Assembly (NCBI GenBank): GCA_032622095.1
Contig: CP136062.1
Location: 6,820,001 to 6,884,000 of the forward strand
Direction: 5' to 3'
DNA length: 64,000 nucleotides
From: Siphonodentalium dalli
Taxonomy: Eukaryota; Mollusca; Scaphopoda; Gadilida; Siphonodentaliidae
The translations under genes were made by a program, and so were the position numbers. Below the pieces are notes generated by a model. The model had not been told where the DNA came from. It was given only the letters and a program-made list of their open reading frames with translations, and made no database searches. Of the stretch, positions 44,798 to 57,318 are shown piece after piece; position 1 is the stretch's first letter; each line of letters opens with the position of its first letter.

Positions 44798-45405
44798 GCA
44801 TTAACAAGGCCTTCTTGATCTGCCCCGTGGCATACATGTACATGTCAGTGCAATAGCTCGGCGACATACGAAAAGTTGCACTTCTCTTGTCTCGACTAAA
44901 GTTGTTATGGTATTATTTATTTTGGGGTGATGAAGTACGGTCCACAATTTCTGAGCCTTTGAGATCATGTGTGTTTTTGTTTTTTTGCACGTTTTTTTGC
45001 ACGTTGGGACATCCTGTGTTTCCTTTTGCGCGTTTGAGAGATCACTGTCTTTATGCTCGAAACCATGCGACAATGACCAATTCAGCTTAACCCTTTGGCG
45101 AGTAGAACAACACATAGGGATCCCTATGTCGCCGTACGGCTTCTAGTGGAACGACACATATTTCGTTTCAGGAAGCGTTATTTTTATGTAGACATAGACA
45201 TAACTTCAATTCATCATCTGATTTATACATTATTAAACATGGGACCTCTGGTATGTACAACAGGTCGCTGACATACGAAAAGTTGCACTTCCCGAGTCCC
45301 GATGGACGTTGTTATGATATGGTCTCATTCAGGCCACCCTACTGAAGACGTACGGTCGATACTTTCTGGCATTAACCCCTTCTCGCCCTGAAGCGTGGCA
45401 TTAAA
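44798..45405 (+). repeat. Copies of the 168-bp satellite seen at 60166-60668
   Basis: Two or more diverged units sharing CGACATACGAAAAGTTGCAC and CTGAAGCGTGGCATTAAA. The last is cut off at TTAA by sequence starting AGTCGCCGTCGCGAA, the end of the duplicated segment at 57319 and 59473. Confidence 0.75.
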
Positions 45406-45634
45406 GTCGCCGTCGCGAAAATTCTCAATATATGTTCATTTATTCATATTTGTGTTAAGTTATGCACACTTATTTAAGAAAACAATCCCCCGCTGTATGA
45501 AAGATACGAGTGTTTACGACTGTGGGTGGCTATATGATAGCATGATGCCTCACTTCATTATCTATTGTGATGGAAACAGTTATTTGCGAGAAAGCGTGTG
45601 ACGTAATTAAGGACCTGGGAATTCCCACTGTATC

Positions 45635-45825
45635 ATGTATGGCGGACAGCAACATTTTTTGCGATCTGATTGTTCTTCGTCTGATTCGTCAGCAGAAGAC
45701 ACTTTACATTTGTCAACGGGAGCGTACATGCACGAGCCGGAATTACCACAAAATCACCATGGTGTGAGACCACCAAACGATCCAGACCTTGGATGGCGAA
45801 GAGATGAAAATCGCGTACGAAAATG
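45635..45825 (+). CDS. Exon 1 of a P2X7-ballast-like gene
   Basis: Open from ATG 45635; 63 codons plus two bases, then the splice donor GTGAGT at 45826. The protein is Ser/Asp-rich (SDCSSSDSSAED), then TGAYMHEPELP and GWRRDENRVRK. The P-Y/M-x-E-P-type motif and basic end precede the Cys-rich ballast domain in P2X7-like intracellular proteins. The codon left open (TG) is completed to Trp by the first base of the exon at 54986, followed by CLCG, the WC.CG start of that domain. The phase match across 9.2 kb is the main evidence. ATG 45639 lies in another phase and gives nothing recognisable. Confidence 0.6.
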
Positions 45826-46279
45826 GTGAGTCACTGAGCGTCTATTAAAAATATCGCGGTCTCTGGCAAAACATGTGAAAATAAAATTGATGTAAATACT
45901 AGCGAATACCCCCTTTATTCGAGCAGACATGTGTACTGATCATAACGCATACTCAATACATCGAAATATGAAATATAATTCAAGGAAAAGTTGTGTGTCT
46001 GCCGAAATGTTATTCTAAAAATATACTAGTAGTATTTGTTTTTACTAAAAATGTAAATATTGTGATGTATTGAAATTGTGGACTCGACCAGGGCCGGTCC
46101 ATGGCTGCTCACGGATTGACATTGGATTCAGCTATTAGTATCAGTACTATCACAATCAGTGACAGTGTTTGCACTGGCTAAAAAAATAAATAATAATTTG
46201 CCAAAAATTAGCTAACTCTTGATTTGTGACATTGTCTAAGAAAATAAAGTGTCTTGAATATTCAACATGTTAATTGTTT

Positions 46280-46490
46280 TCTCGACACATCTTGAGATCC
46301 TGACATGCGCATCTCAAGATCTGAACATATTACAGTAATTACTAGTATCTCGCAATATTATTTTGAGATCTCATCATAATTTCTTGAGATCTTGCCATAT
46401 GATCTCAAGAAAATATGTTAATATCTCAAGATTGTTTTCTCGAAATCTCGAGAGAGTTGAGATAATATCTCAGTGGAGATATTTTCTATA
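46280..46490. repeat. Cluster of TCTTGAGATCT-like palindromic words
   Basis: A dozen overlapping variants of TCTCAAGATCT, TCTTGAGATC and ATCTCGAGA on both strands over about 200 bases, with no fixed period. Confidence 0.6.
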
Positions 46491-47053
46491 ACAGTATATG
46501 GTACATTGTATATCATTTTGAAGAAGATTCATTGTGGTCCAAGTGAGATGATTAATCATATTCATGGGTTCACGTGACTGCCGGAGTTCTATACATGTAC
46601 ATCTAGTATGTCTTTGAATGAAAATCTGTTACGGTACCGGCATAGAAGAGCAACAGGAGGTATCTCGGATTCTCGGTCCAAAACAGCATCAACCCAACTA
46701 ATTTCCCAAGCTGTTGTGGACTGAGAAGACTTGATCTATGCATGCCAATGTATGCTATTTCTGAATATATATTCATGAAACAGAAAGAAATTAACTTTCC
46801 AAGAAAAAGTTGTTTGAGTCAGTATTTGGGGCGGGAGAAAGATACCCGGGCTTTATTGCCGAGCCCACTCCCCAACCGAGAAACTACTTATGACAAAAAT
46901 GAACTTGTTATTTTATTGCTTATTATGCTTCATACGGTCATGAAATGGCGAGAGATACTCAGGCCTCGGTATTTCCCCCCTCCCACCCAAACCATGACTC
47001 AATGAATTTTTTCTCGATTAAATTTAATTTCTCGCCATTTCATGACTATAATA

Positions 47054-47890
47054 TGATCGTACGTGGCACGTAATGGGGCAACCACCCAGTTGATAATGAA
47101 ATGTTGATATGGTGGAATCAATTATGAATTTGCAATTTCCTTTAATGAAGAAAACAATGATGAAATTGGTTTACATGTAAATGTGAATTGACTGAAATGT
47201 ATTTATGACACTGTAGCTCAATTTGGAATGAGAATAATTTCACGTGTTACAGTCAATGGAGCGATTAGGAATGTAGAAAGTTGAAAGGCCTAGTTATGCA
47301 AAGATTAAAATCCAAGATGGCCACGACAGCCATATTTTTTTTGCCAAATGAACCAAAAAGACTCCTTCCCATTTACATGTCATTGTTAACATCCATCACA
47401 AATTTCATGATGATCCGACAAAAGATACGACCTGTAGCCTGTGTCAAAGGATTTAGTCGTCCAAAGAGTAAAATACAAGATGGCTCGTTTCCCATCTACA
47501 TGTCAATTTTAACATCCTTGACAATTTTAATGAAGATCCGACAAAAGATACGACCTGTAGCCCGTGCTAATGGATTGAATTATGAAATCCAAGATGACCG
47601 CTGGCGGACATGTTTTTGGTCAAACGACCCCAAAATGACTCGTTCCAATCTACATGTCAATGTCAATAGCCATGACAAATTTCATATTTATCTAACCAAT
47701 GGTACGATATGTACCCTGTGCCAAAGGATTTAGTCATTGCAAAGAGTAAAACCCAAGATGGCTGTTGGCGGCCATGTTTTTGACCGAATGACCCCAAAAG
47801 GACTCGTTCCCATCTAAATGTCATTGTTAACATCCATGACAAATTTCATGAAGATCCGACCAAAGCTATGACCTGTAGCTCACGCCAGGG
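47054..47890 (+). mobile_element. Second copy of the composite 160-bp-array element
   Basis: Collinear with 16591-19512 but much shorter: four array units (47315 on) and none of the MITE, TA run or 115-bp block found in the first copy. Confidence 0.7.
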
Positions 47891-49519
47891 CACGTAAACA
47901 AAGGGAAGGTTGACTTACGTCATGACGCTATGAAATCCGACTGGAGCCGGGCCGCCATGTTTCTGGTGGGATCGTGGAATATAACGTCATAGCGTTACTG
48001 CATTTCCCCCATTGCCAATAAGCGGTGTACCGCTTCCTTGCTATACGTTTTGATTGATTATCCAATGTAGGCATACACAATGTGACTTGTATTGTAATAA
48101 AGTATCAAAACCATCCATGTTATCTGGAAATGACAGGTGTGGCCTTTGCTGTGTTTGGGTATATACACATATTCCAACACTTACATATACCTGGTATGTG
48201 TGCACGATTACGCGGTGGCCGGTATGGCTGCGATCGACTTGTGTGTGGTTATACATGTACGTGGGCTATATATACACGTTGAGTCAACTTGGGTGCGTGG
48301 TTTTAATGAAACATATATACATGTAGTACATATAAATAACGAACATATTCACAGCATGCTAGCTTCACAGCTTGTATAATTAGTATCTACACGGATGAAT
48401 TCGTCAAATAAGATGATACATGTACACGATTTATTTGCTCTAAGGCACTGATGCTAAATACTGTAAAATAATAAACTGTTCAGCATATATAAATGTAGGC
48501 ATATATAGGTCAAATATAAGACACACGCAGGTGATACAATATAAGTATAGGCCCTACAGTTATTCCCACTGTGCATATGGTCGTGGTGCCTGGAACTTCA
48601 TGTTTGTTGTAGTTTATAGCATAAAATATAGGGCATATCAGTACTCATACCGGTATATAATCCATTTAGGCAGAAATGAAGTTCCATTATATATTAACTT
48701 CTGACAAAGTGGTGTCCATAATTCCAACATATACCACATTGTCTGGGAATGATATTATGATATATTACATATATTACATGTCATTACATCACACACATAT
48801 ACATGTATACAAACACCAGATAATAGTATGGTACCAACTACTACCACGGGTTGGAATAATTCCCCAAATTGAATAAAATTACAGATCTAAATAACAGTGT
48901 GGGCCGGATGGATTCTGTTCATGCTTTCCACAATCCACATGCAGAGTCATAATCAGACAAGACTGACACGTGATTTGGCCAAGTTTTGACAGAAACTTGT
49001 ACACTTCCATTATTAGTCCCATACACTTGGTCCTGAGATGATCTGAGGGCACATCTAGCAGGCGAGGTTGGTGAGTAAAATTAAATAAACATAGTACATA
49101 CCCAAATAAGGATCATAGTTAATACAGGGTGGATGTTTTGCTGAAAATTAATGGACATATGTACAGCCTATTTATGATATTCCTTTTATCTCGAGAGCCT
49201 GTAATTTGACATTTGGTCAAGAAATTCTAGTTCCAAAATATTTTGTATGGAAATAAATTACATTGGAATCAATTGTTGAATTTGATTTGTGAACAGAACC
49301 TGGTGTGAAATGTTACAATGAGGGTTACGGGCAGTTTCACCCTTTCAATATACAAACCGTTAATAGCACCATGCATACATGATAACATGGCATCAGTAGC
49401 TCGAAGACGAGTATGACTCGCCACGAAATAGCACTTCAACCAGGCTCTGCCCATAATTAAATTTGTGATTCCAAAACAATTTACTATGACTAGGCTAAAC
49501 AAAAATACATTTATTTCCG

Positions 49520-51990
49520 CTAACGAGCTGAAAACAAATTAGGGTAGGTTTGTAGGCTTAACTCTTTTTTTTTGTTAACTTTTTTTTTCAGTATGTTTAA
49601 AAATACTTGTCAATAACCCAAACTATGCACTTCTTAGCCCCAATCAGGTTAACCCATATGACTGACAGGGGAACTAGAAACTCCAATTCAGTCTTACATA
49701 TGCTTTAATATTTACATATATACTAGTCTATATACTAATATAGTCTTTGATAATCCTAATATTTCCCATATGGTCTGGCGACAACTGGGGTCAGTCGGGG
49801 ACACCTGATTTTGGCAATGATATGCCAAAGGCATATACTGAAGGCCTGCGTGGAGGAAGGTTTGGGAGGGGTGACCCCCTGCTGATGGTGGGGGCTGATG
49901 GTGGGGGCTCTCCCACTGGAAATTTTTTGAAAATCCATTACATTTAGAGCTAATCTTGGGCACTCTGAGTCAGTATTTTGAATTTTTACTGAGAGGACAA
50001 ATTGATCAAGTTTCTCAAGCATAACTTTGGAAATTTTGTTTATATGTATGGATTGGAAATGCTTATACCTGTAAGTCATTGTCAGATATATTTTGGTTCA
50101 ATGGATTATGCTTATCCTGCTTGAAATGAGATTTACTATTATCACTCTAATTCATATAATTGGCTATTTTATAAAATTCAAGTAAGACACATACATAATA
50201 TACTACATGTAGTACAGAAACAATGTCTATTAAATTAGTAATTACAATTTATAGTACTAATCTCTATGTTATTTTTTCATTTGGTATTATGAGATCCCAC
50301 CTGATAACCAGGTTGATTCGATCAAATTGTTAAGGCCAAAAAAAAAAAAAATTATGTTTCCGATAACGGAGTGAAAAAATTAGGGTAGGTAGGTAGGGAA
50401 TTTTTTTTATTTTAATTTTGGTATTTTTTATCCAGATGCAGAAATATTGAATTACCTCGACCGAATTGACATAAAATGCCAAATTGTGTTGTGTGGAAAG
50501 TATTACTTGATAAACACAGTGGAAATATACATTAAGATTGATGAAAGATCAAACTTACTTCATGCTTAAGTATGTTATTTATTATTCACATACCACATTT
50601 TCATAACTTTGGCTATAAACTTGGTACGAAATTGATGTCACTAACTTTTATAAGAATGTTACCCATAACACCGCCATTATACCTTACTTGTATTGTGACG
50701 ACTACATCCCATTGTCTGGAGGTAGCCAGTACACCCAACCTAGCATGCCTGGTTTTTGGAAAAAGTAGCTGTACCCGTAGCACATGTGGTGATAACCTCT
50801 ATACATTACATGTATAGACAGATACACACACCATGTATGTTGATAGTGCTCCTACCGGTACTCTCGGGCTCCAAATAAAAGTGCAGGCCCAAATAATAGT
50901 GCAGGGGAAAAATTCCATTGAAAGTTAATAATAGCACAGTGGAAACTGAGCAAAACATCAATTATAGTTATTTTTTATAGTACATGTAGATCAAGCATAG
51001 GAATCAACAAAGTATGTGTCATATAGTGTTTTATTCAATAATTAAATGTTCACATGTATGCCATATATTTGAATATGTACATGCATAAAGTTATAAGCTC
51101 ATCAATTTGGTATCAGAATCATATAGAAATCTTGAGTTTGTGCTGATTTCAATTTTCATAGCCTCAAAATTAATAAACTTGCAGACTCAAATAAGCACTG
51201 TGCATGGATGAAATTTCCCAAGAAAATAATAAATGTGCGTGTATGTTTATTTGGAACCCATGAGTATGTTCCATAAGTCCCAAGCAATGCATACAGGTAA
51301 AGCAGGCATGAGATCCACTCTCATGAAATTAAAATTGAAAAATTAATGCCCATCAATCAACAACCCATCACACACCTGGGGCTTTTGAGACAACTGTCAC
51401 TTCATGGTCACTTTTCACATGCATGTGTTAGAAACCATGTGTTTGCACACTAATGTTAATCAATATTTATGAACATTAGTGGTAAAAACAGTAAAAATAA
51501 ATTGACTTTTTCTCAAAATATCAATAAAAATATTAGGGTCGGCGGATTATTTTTAGGGTCGGTCGATGTACGGAAACATAGCATCTTTTTTTTTGGCCTA
51601 ATGTTCCTGTACTGTATTTGATAGAAATACTGAAGTCTGAAGGCTGAATGATAACAAACCTGAACTGAAACTATTTGAGGTTTCCACAGATGAAAGCTTG
51701 ATAAAGCCAAACATACTTTACAGTATAATTCGAACTGTTGAAATTAAATCTTTTTGTAAACTTAAATTTCTTATGTCAATATATATAAATGTTTTGCATC
51801 TTGTTATGATATAAATTGGGACCTAAATTAAAAAAAAAATTGAAATAATTTTGTTTTTGTTTTTGTTTTGTTTTTTGGTCCAATTTTTTTTTTTTGCAAA
51901 TGTAATCAAAAGTTTAGGGTCGGGGGTTTAAAATAGGGTCGGTCGGGTTAGCGGAAACAAACGTTTTTTTTAGGCCTTACTCAAAACCAA
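49520..51990. repeat. Scattered TTAGGGTAGGT / GGGTCGGTCGG dispersed repeat fragments
   Basis: TTTCCG.TAACG.AGTGAAAA then TTAGGGTAGGTAGGTAGGG at 49515-49560 and 50355-50395; AGGGTCGG.GG, AGGGTCGGTCG and GCGGAAACA at 51535-51585 and 51915-51965, with T runs. They look like pieces of one dispersed family. 49790-49925 holds GGTGACCCCCTGC and a doubled GATGGTGGGGGCT. Confidence 0.5.
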
Positions 51991-52164
51991 ATCCTATATA
52001 GTTGAAAATTTAATAAACCTAATCCTATATAGTTGGAATTGTTTTGCCCCCCCCCCCTCCCCAAAAATAACTTGTTCCCAACTACATGTCATTGTTAACA
52101 TGGCCATCTATCGAAATCACGATGAATCGTTGCAGCTCTACACCATGTTAGAGGGGGTCAATTA

Positions 52165-52275
52165 CTTAAATCTAAGGAAGTCGATAGCCGAGAGGTATTG
52201 TAATGTACTGGTCTATCGTGCTAGCGGACCGGGGATCGCAACCTGGTCAGGGTATTCTGACAAAAATCAGAACTC
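52165..52275 (+). repeat. Probable tRNA-derived SINE head
   Basis: TAGCCGAGAGGT (52185-52196) fits pol III box A, and GGGATCGCAACC (52232-52243) approximates box B at suitable spacing, with GTACTGGTCTATCGTGCTAG between. It does not fold as a clean tRNA, and follows sequence without mature tRNA ends. Confidence 0.45.
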
Positions 52276-52436
52276 GGTCAGATACCAAGTTTGTAAGCTG
52301 AAAGGTCTCATTTGAGATCACTGAATGAAGATACGAATGCAAAAATGCCGACTTCCCCCATTACAACATATATCCAGATATGTTGTTGTGGTGCAGTATG
52401 CTGTCCGATTGGGGTGCGGACATTAATGGCTGATCC

Positions 52437-53135
52437 GTGTACACGCCTCGGGGTATCTGGAGTAGTCGGCCCAAAACAAAGTCGGCCACAAGAGAAGTCG
52501 GCCCCAAGAGAAGTCGGCCCCATTATTATTGTACTGCTTGTTGCCTGTGGCACAATAAGATGAGACCGACATTTCGCCACACAGTGTCATAAGGGATTAC
52601 ATCACCTCGTAGCATTCCATTTTATGTGACCATGTTTTGGTCACATGGTGTTAAGGATTATATCACATCCTGGCAATTCATTTGCTTATCGCGCACTGTC
52701 ATGGCTTTACGTAGATATGTCGATAGAGTTCGTTAAAGGGACATTTAAATCTGTACCGGAAAAATAGCCATATATACGAGACATGGTATTAGACCAGATA
52801 CGAACATTCACACTTAAATAGTCAGCCAATTAACCTATAGACCTAAACAATGTCCTGTCATAATTATAATGGGCGTTGCGCCAGAGGGATTTCCACATGG
52901 AAGCAGTCAGCGATAAAGATCAACACTAAGTCATACACATGTAGTGTTAAACAAGGTTTCCGTGACACCTGATATACATGTACCGGTATGTTACTCAATT
53001 GAGTAAACATGTCACTAACTGATGTTAATAGCTGGGCCGACTTCGTGCGTGGCCGACTTCTCCTGGGCCGACTTCTCTGGGGCCGACTTTGTTTCGGGGC
53101 CGACTTCTCCTGTATTTCGCCTCGGTGTGTGCACA
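52437..53135. mobile_element. Foldback element with GAAGTCGGCCCCAAGA arms
   Basis: Left arm 52465-52535 and right arm 53034-53115 carry inverted tandem copies of AGAAGTCGGCCCCAAGAG (4-5 per arm); outside them GTACACGCCTCGG and CCTCGGTGTGTGCAC also pair. The 500-bp interior has no gene. Confidence 0.75.
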
Positions 53136-54689
53136 TTAAAGAACGCTACTACAGTCGCCACACGTTATAAAGTTACTCGGCCGTGGTAGCACCTGGACCC
53201 GACATGAATTATTAACAAACCGAGGGCCTATTTATAGGCCCGAGACGGAGTTAATCATTCCTGGAGGGCTGTTAAGAAACCAAGGTGCCCGGCAAAATCA
53301 TGTTATTACTATTATTACCACACCGTCCTGGTGTGAGCATGCGTTAATGAAAACAAAGCTTAGCGCTCGCTTCTGTTCAACTTCACCTTAAAATTGTGGA
53401 ATCATGACGTGTGGGTAAAATAATGTTCATCACATAAAGAACGCCCTCTAAAGTGGTAAAAATATTAAGTAATAGCGTTAACGTTGGAATCAACATAAAG
53501 ATATCTGTATGAATTTGAACTGAATACATGTACTAGTATGATTGATCTTTTCAATATGAAAACAGAAACAAATATTGTTCAGTCCTAAATCAAATAATGA
53601 TTAAATTAATGATAAGCAAATACCTGTGCAACCTTTGATCAGTGTTGATTAGAGAACAAATTCAACAATGCCTCCAAGTTCCTGTCGAATGTGAAAGTGC
53701 AATAATCATGTCACAAACACAGTTTACACATGATGTCATGAAATTGAATACACTCAACATTGAATTGACTGGTCTTCATGTATCTGTGGTACATAATAAT
53801 CCATAAAATCCTCAAAACAACATTCATTGACGATTGTTGCAAACTCAATGAAACACAGATCAATCACTCCTTGGTTTTTCAATTTCGAGCCATATGGTCC
53901 TTGACCTTGTAGTGGAGAAATCGGTGTATATAAAGTGTTTGTCGACGCCGATGCCGGCTCTAAATAAAAGTGTAATGTCGCGCTTCTGCGTTGTTTCTCA
54001 GTGGATGTGAATGCGATTTGGTATGTGTGTCCGGGTTGGGTCATGGATATTGATTATCGTACATGCACATTTGATTTGTTTCTTTAATTTACAAATTTCG
54101 AGTAAAAGATTTGTTTACAATCGAGATGGCTAATCACAAATTGTGCCACGGTAATATTTTACCGAATGCCATGTTATCAGACTAGATAGGCTGTGATTAA
54201 TCTGTTAATCCTCGATTAATCTATTATTTGATTGAGTCTCTGAATGAATCAGTGATGACAATTAAAAAGTTATCATCGGCAATCGTTGACTCAAACAACT
54301 TTTTCGTGTAACATGTTAATTTATCGCCCTTTAATGACGATAACATCAAAATAAATAAGCAATAAATTAATACATGTACATTTATATTTTGTGATATGTT
54401 GAATTCTCGGTGGGTGTGAGCATTTGACAGACTGAAAATAGTAAAAAGGGGGGATGCACTGGGAGAGATATCATGTGCACGTGGTCAGGTAAACAAACCA
54501 TACATGTATTAAGTCGTGAATCCTTAAAACAAGATATTAACAGACCTGGATAATGAAATAGATACCTGGTAAACAATTCAGCAGGTATAACTCCTGATAA
54601 CAAATTGTGCGAAACTTGTCCAAGATACATGTATCCATGAGAACAAGTGGACGGACAGACGCATGCCCACTGTCATTCATCAGAACATA

Positions 54690-54877
54690 CAGCAATGCAC
54701 TAAACATTCAACCCCTTAACCACAGCAGAACTGTGGGTAACTTTTCAGCATTTAGTCCGAAATATGGCTTGTTGCCATTCATGAGAGCCATTCAACAAGC
54801 CATATTTCCGACTGAATCCTGAAAAATTACCTATAATTCTGATGTGGTTAAGGGGTTTATTATTTAGGGCATTACTG
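54690..54877. mobile_element. Palindromic MITE related to 25713-25841, 188 bp
   Basis: Shares terminal repeats CAG.AATGC and CCACAGCAGAA.T.TGGGTAA with the 25713 element; TA at 54688-54689 and 54878-54879. The centre differs: an extra inverted pair around AATATGGCTTGTTG. Confidence 0.8.
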
Positions 54878-54985
54878 TATGTCGAGTTTGTTACACATTT
54901 GTCAAAGTTTGCATCAATAAAATTGAGCAATTGAATGTTAACTCTGAGTTGTTCTATAATACATGTATTTCCCTTGTCATTTCAG

Positions 54986-55410
54986 GTGTTTATGCGGCCT
55001 AACGTACAGTGATGGAGACTACCTGTGAGTGCAGATGTTGCCATGAGATTGAAAAACTTGAGGCCAAGCTGAAGGAAGTGACAAAAGCGTTTTCAGAGGA
55101 AGAAGGACACTTCAAGTGTATCACTGAGACTGTCCCATTCAGGAGTGTGTGCCTGGACCCATGGGTACTTGAAATTGCATCGTTGGGATACCAGCAACAG
55201 TATAGTCGTCCGTTTAATGGACCTCTGCACAACAAATACAGGCATATAGCATAAAGACAGTTTATTTGGTGGTGCTATGGCTAGTTTTGGCTACCTTGGT
55301 TTGCATAACCGCAGACCTCTTCCATCGTGTGTTGTGAATGGCATCAGTATGCTTTCCCAAATGATGGTGGAAATTACAGGGGCTTTCGTTTGCCCGAGCT
55401 GGAGAAATGA
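54986..55410 (+). pseudogene. Exon 2 of the P2X7-ballast-like gene, broken
   Basis: After the acceptor the reading continues from exon 1 as WCLCG, then shifts phase within about 15 bases. The main frame from 55009 has METTCECRCCHEIEKL and, after a coiled segment, FKCITETVPFRSVCLDPWVL, the Cys-rich pattern of the P2X7 cytoplasmic ballast and related proteins. TAA at 55252-55254 replaces an expected Tyr codon before RQF; then GYLGLHNRRPLPSCVV is in another phase, and the end (YRGFRLPELEK, TGA 55408-55410) returns to the first. So at least three phase changes and one nonsense codon. The domain binds zinc and guanine nucleotide in mammalian P2X7; here no channel part is present. AATAAA follows at 55414-55419. 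Confidence 0.6.
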
Positions 55411-55413
55411 ATG

Positions 55414-55419
55414 AATAAA
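55414..55419 (+). terminator. Polyadenylation signal
   Basis: AATAAA four bases after the TGA of the exon at 54986-55410; consistent with a terminal exon. Confidence 0.45.
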
Positions 55420-55516
55420 TGTATGAAATCTTAATAGATTATTGTTACAATGTATCTCCCTATTCTTTATCTCCCATAAAATTCATCGACAAAATATCAA
55501 AGTGTTATATAACAAA

Positions 55517-55915
55517 ATGGCAAATTTTCAAGTAAGTAGCGCTCAGAAATGGGTTAACTCTTCCTGTGAGTAGAATCTCTCAGGTCATGCTCCATTTGCT
55601 ACATGTCACATCTTTGTATCTCACATAGTACTAATCTAATTGTTATGAAATGTATCAAAGATGGGACACATGGCGAATGGAGCATGACCGGAGAGTTTCT
55701 ACACACAAAATTAACACATTACTGAGCGCCACTTACTTGAGAGTTTGCTTTTTTCAGATTTAGATTTTTTTTCTGGAGAATGAACACACAAAATAGTAAG
55801 TTATCCCCAGACAGAAATCACTATATCTCCCATGGTAATAATCTAATTGTTATGAAATTTATCAAAGTGATTTATGTCAGGGGGTAACTTACTTTTTTAT
55901 GACAGGGGTTAAACT
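55517..55915. repeat. Two adjacent hairpins with the same loop
   Basis: 55517-55755 and 55780-55915 are inverted repeats whose arms differ from each other, yet both centres read CTAATTGTTATGAAAT and ATCAAAG (TAATCTAATTGTTATGAAAT in the second). Arms of the first include AGTAAGTAGCGCTCAG; of the second AAGTTA.CCCC.GACA.AAAT. Confidence 0.7.
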
Positions 55916-56219
55916 AATACATGCCGAATGAAAACTTATATGTTCTTGATTCAACTAATAATTGACATATATATATAAACTTTTGGATAATATCTAGGGA
56001 CTTACCCGATAGAAGTTTAACTATTTGGCATCACCAACAACAAAATGACATTCAATATTTTTCAGCAAAAAACATAATTTAACCCTTCCATCATTCAGTA
56101 GTTCCAAATGAAATGTTCAGAAAATATGTTCAACAAATGACCTGAACTTATTATCTAAACTTTAACCAGCAATGAATAATGAATTACTAGATGAGGTACC
56201 CGTTGTAACACACGTCATA

Positions 56220-56990
56220 TCCCCCAGGATATTTTCACCCCCCCCCCCCCCCACCCAGGATAGCTCCCCCATATATGACTAAAAATAATTTCACTCATTT
56301 GATAACGTTTGACACTGGAATGGCCAAAAAATTGTTTGATATTTAACTTTGTTTTTATTTAAAAAAAAATTATTTTCAAGTGACAAATTCCCCGCCCCCC
56401 CCCCCCACTTTTCATAGTTTGATCCTGAAATGGCCAGAAATTGTTTTTATTTTATAATTCCCTTTTTTTTATTAAAATATATTTTTTTCCAAGCGACAAA
56501 ATTTGTTAATCACACAATTGATTATTTGATCCTGAAATGGCGAGAAAAATGACTTGAGATTTAAATTTGTTTTTATTTAATTTCAATTTTTCAAATGTCC
56601 AGGTCTGGATAGCTACCCACAACCCAGCACCTACATGACAAACAAATTGTCTTATGATTTTATCGCTTATTTTGCTTTATATAGTCATGAAACGAAGATG
56701 TCCCGACCAGGATATAGCCCCCCCCCCCCCTCCCCAACCAGCGCCTACTTGAGAAAAATCATGGTTTTTTTATTTTGCTTTATATAGTCATGAAACAGCG
56801 AGAAATTAACTTCTTCCGAGAAAAAGTTGTTGAGTCAGGGTTTGGGTGGGGGTAAGATGTCCAGGCTAGGAAGGGAAGAAAGAAGTCCAGGACCTACATG
56901 ACAACAAATCATCTTGGGGTTTTATTGATTATTTTGCTTTATAGTCATGAAATAGCAAGAAATAGACTTCTCCTGAGAAGGTGATGTATG
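56220..56990 (+). repeat. Degenerate minisatellite with poly-C tracts
   Basis: Several imperfect units with TATAGTCATGAAA..GCGAGAAA, GAGAAAAAGTTGTTGAGTCA and TTTGCTTTATATAGTCATGA, plus C runs near 56235, 56395 and 56720. A related piece lies at 46780-47045. Confidence 0.65.
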
Positions 56991-57318
56991 GAACTAATCT
57001 GCATAAAATGACAAAATAATGACTATTGTTCACTATTTTTAAAGCAAACGCTTATTCTGGTCGTTATCGTTGTCACATTTTTGTATATTATAATGAAAAA
57101 AGAATGAGTTGGAGGGAAATTGGAAAAAAAACTTGAACCCCATACAATGCGGATGATGCGGTCCATTTTGGGAGGGGCTGGTGTGTTTACCCTAAACATA
57201 GATATTATATTATTTAGCGTAATAACACTCCAGTATTTACTTTTTCAACTCAATGAATGAAAGAAGCCATAGTATACTGTATAGATATTAGATCTGTATT
57301 TCACTATTTGATCATATT

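Larger units (their letters stand above)
45826..54985 (+). other. 9.2-kb intron of the P2X7-ballast-like gene
   Basis: Donor GTGAGT at 45826-45831; acceptor TGTCATTTCAG ending at 54985. It is filled with repeats listed separately. Between them (48060-49520, 50450-51520, 53140-54680) no gene was seen. Confidence 0.5.

Noticed and set aside
45567-45767. Alternative frame over exon 1, including MADSNIF from 45639
   Set aside because: No donor in phase and no motif; the 45635 phase joins exon 2.
37408-47000. Search for Polinton DNA polymerase B and ATPase
   Set aside because: No frame shows polymerase (YGDTDS-type) or Walker motifs on either strand.
50375-50395. Telomere-like TTAGGGTAGGTAGGTAGGG
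   Set aside because: Short, not TTAGGG tandem, and part of a dispersed repeat seen three more times.
52165-52275. Functional tRNA gene
   Set aside because: Box A and B are approximate and the stems do not pair properly; better as a SINE head.
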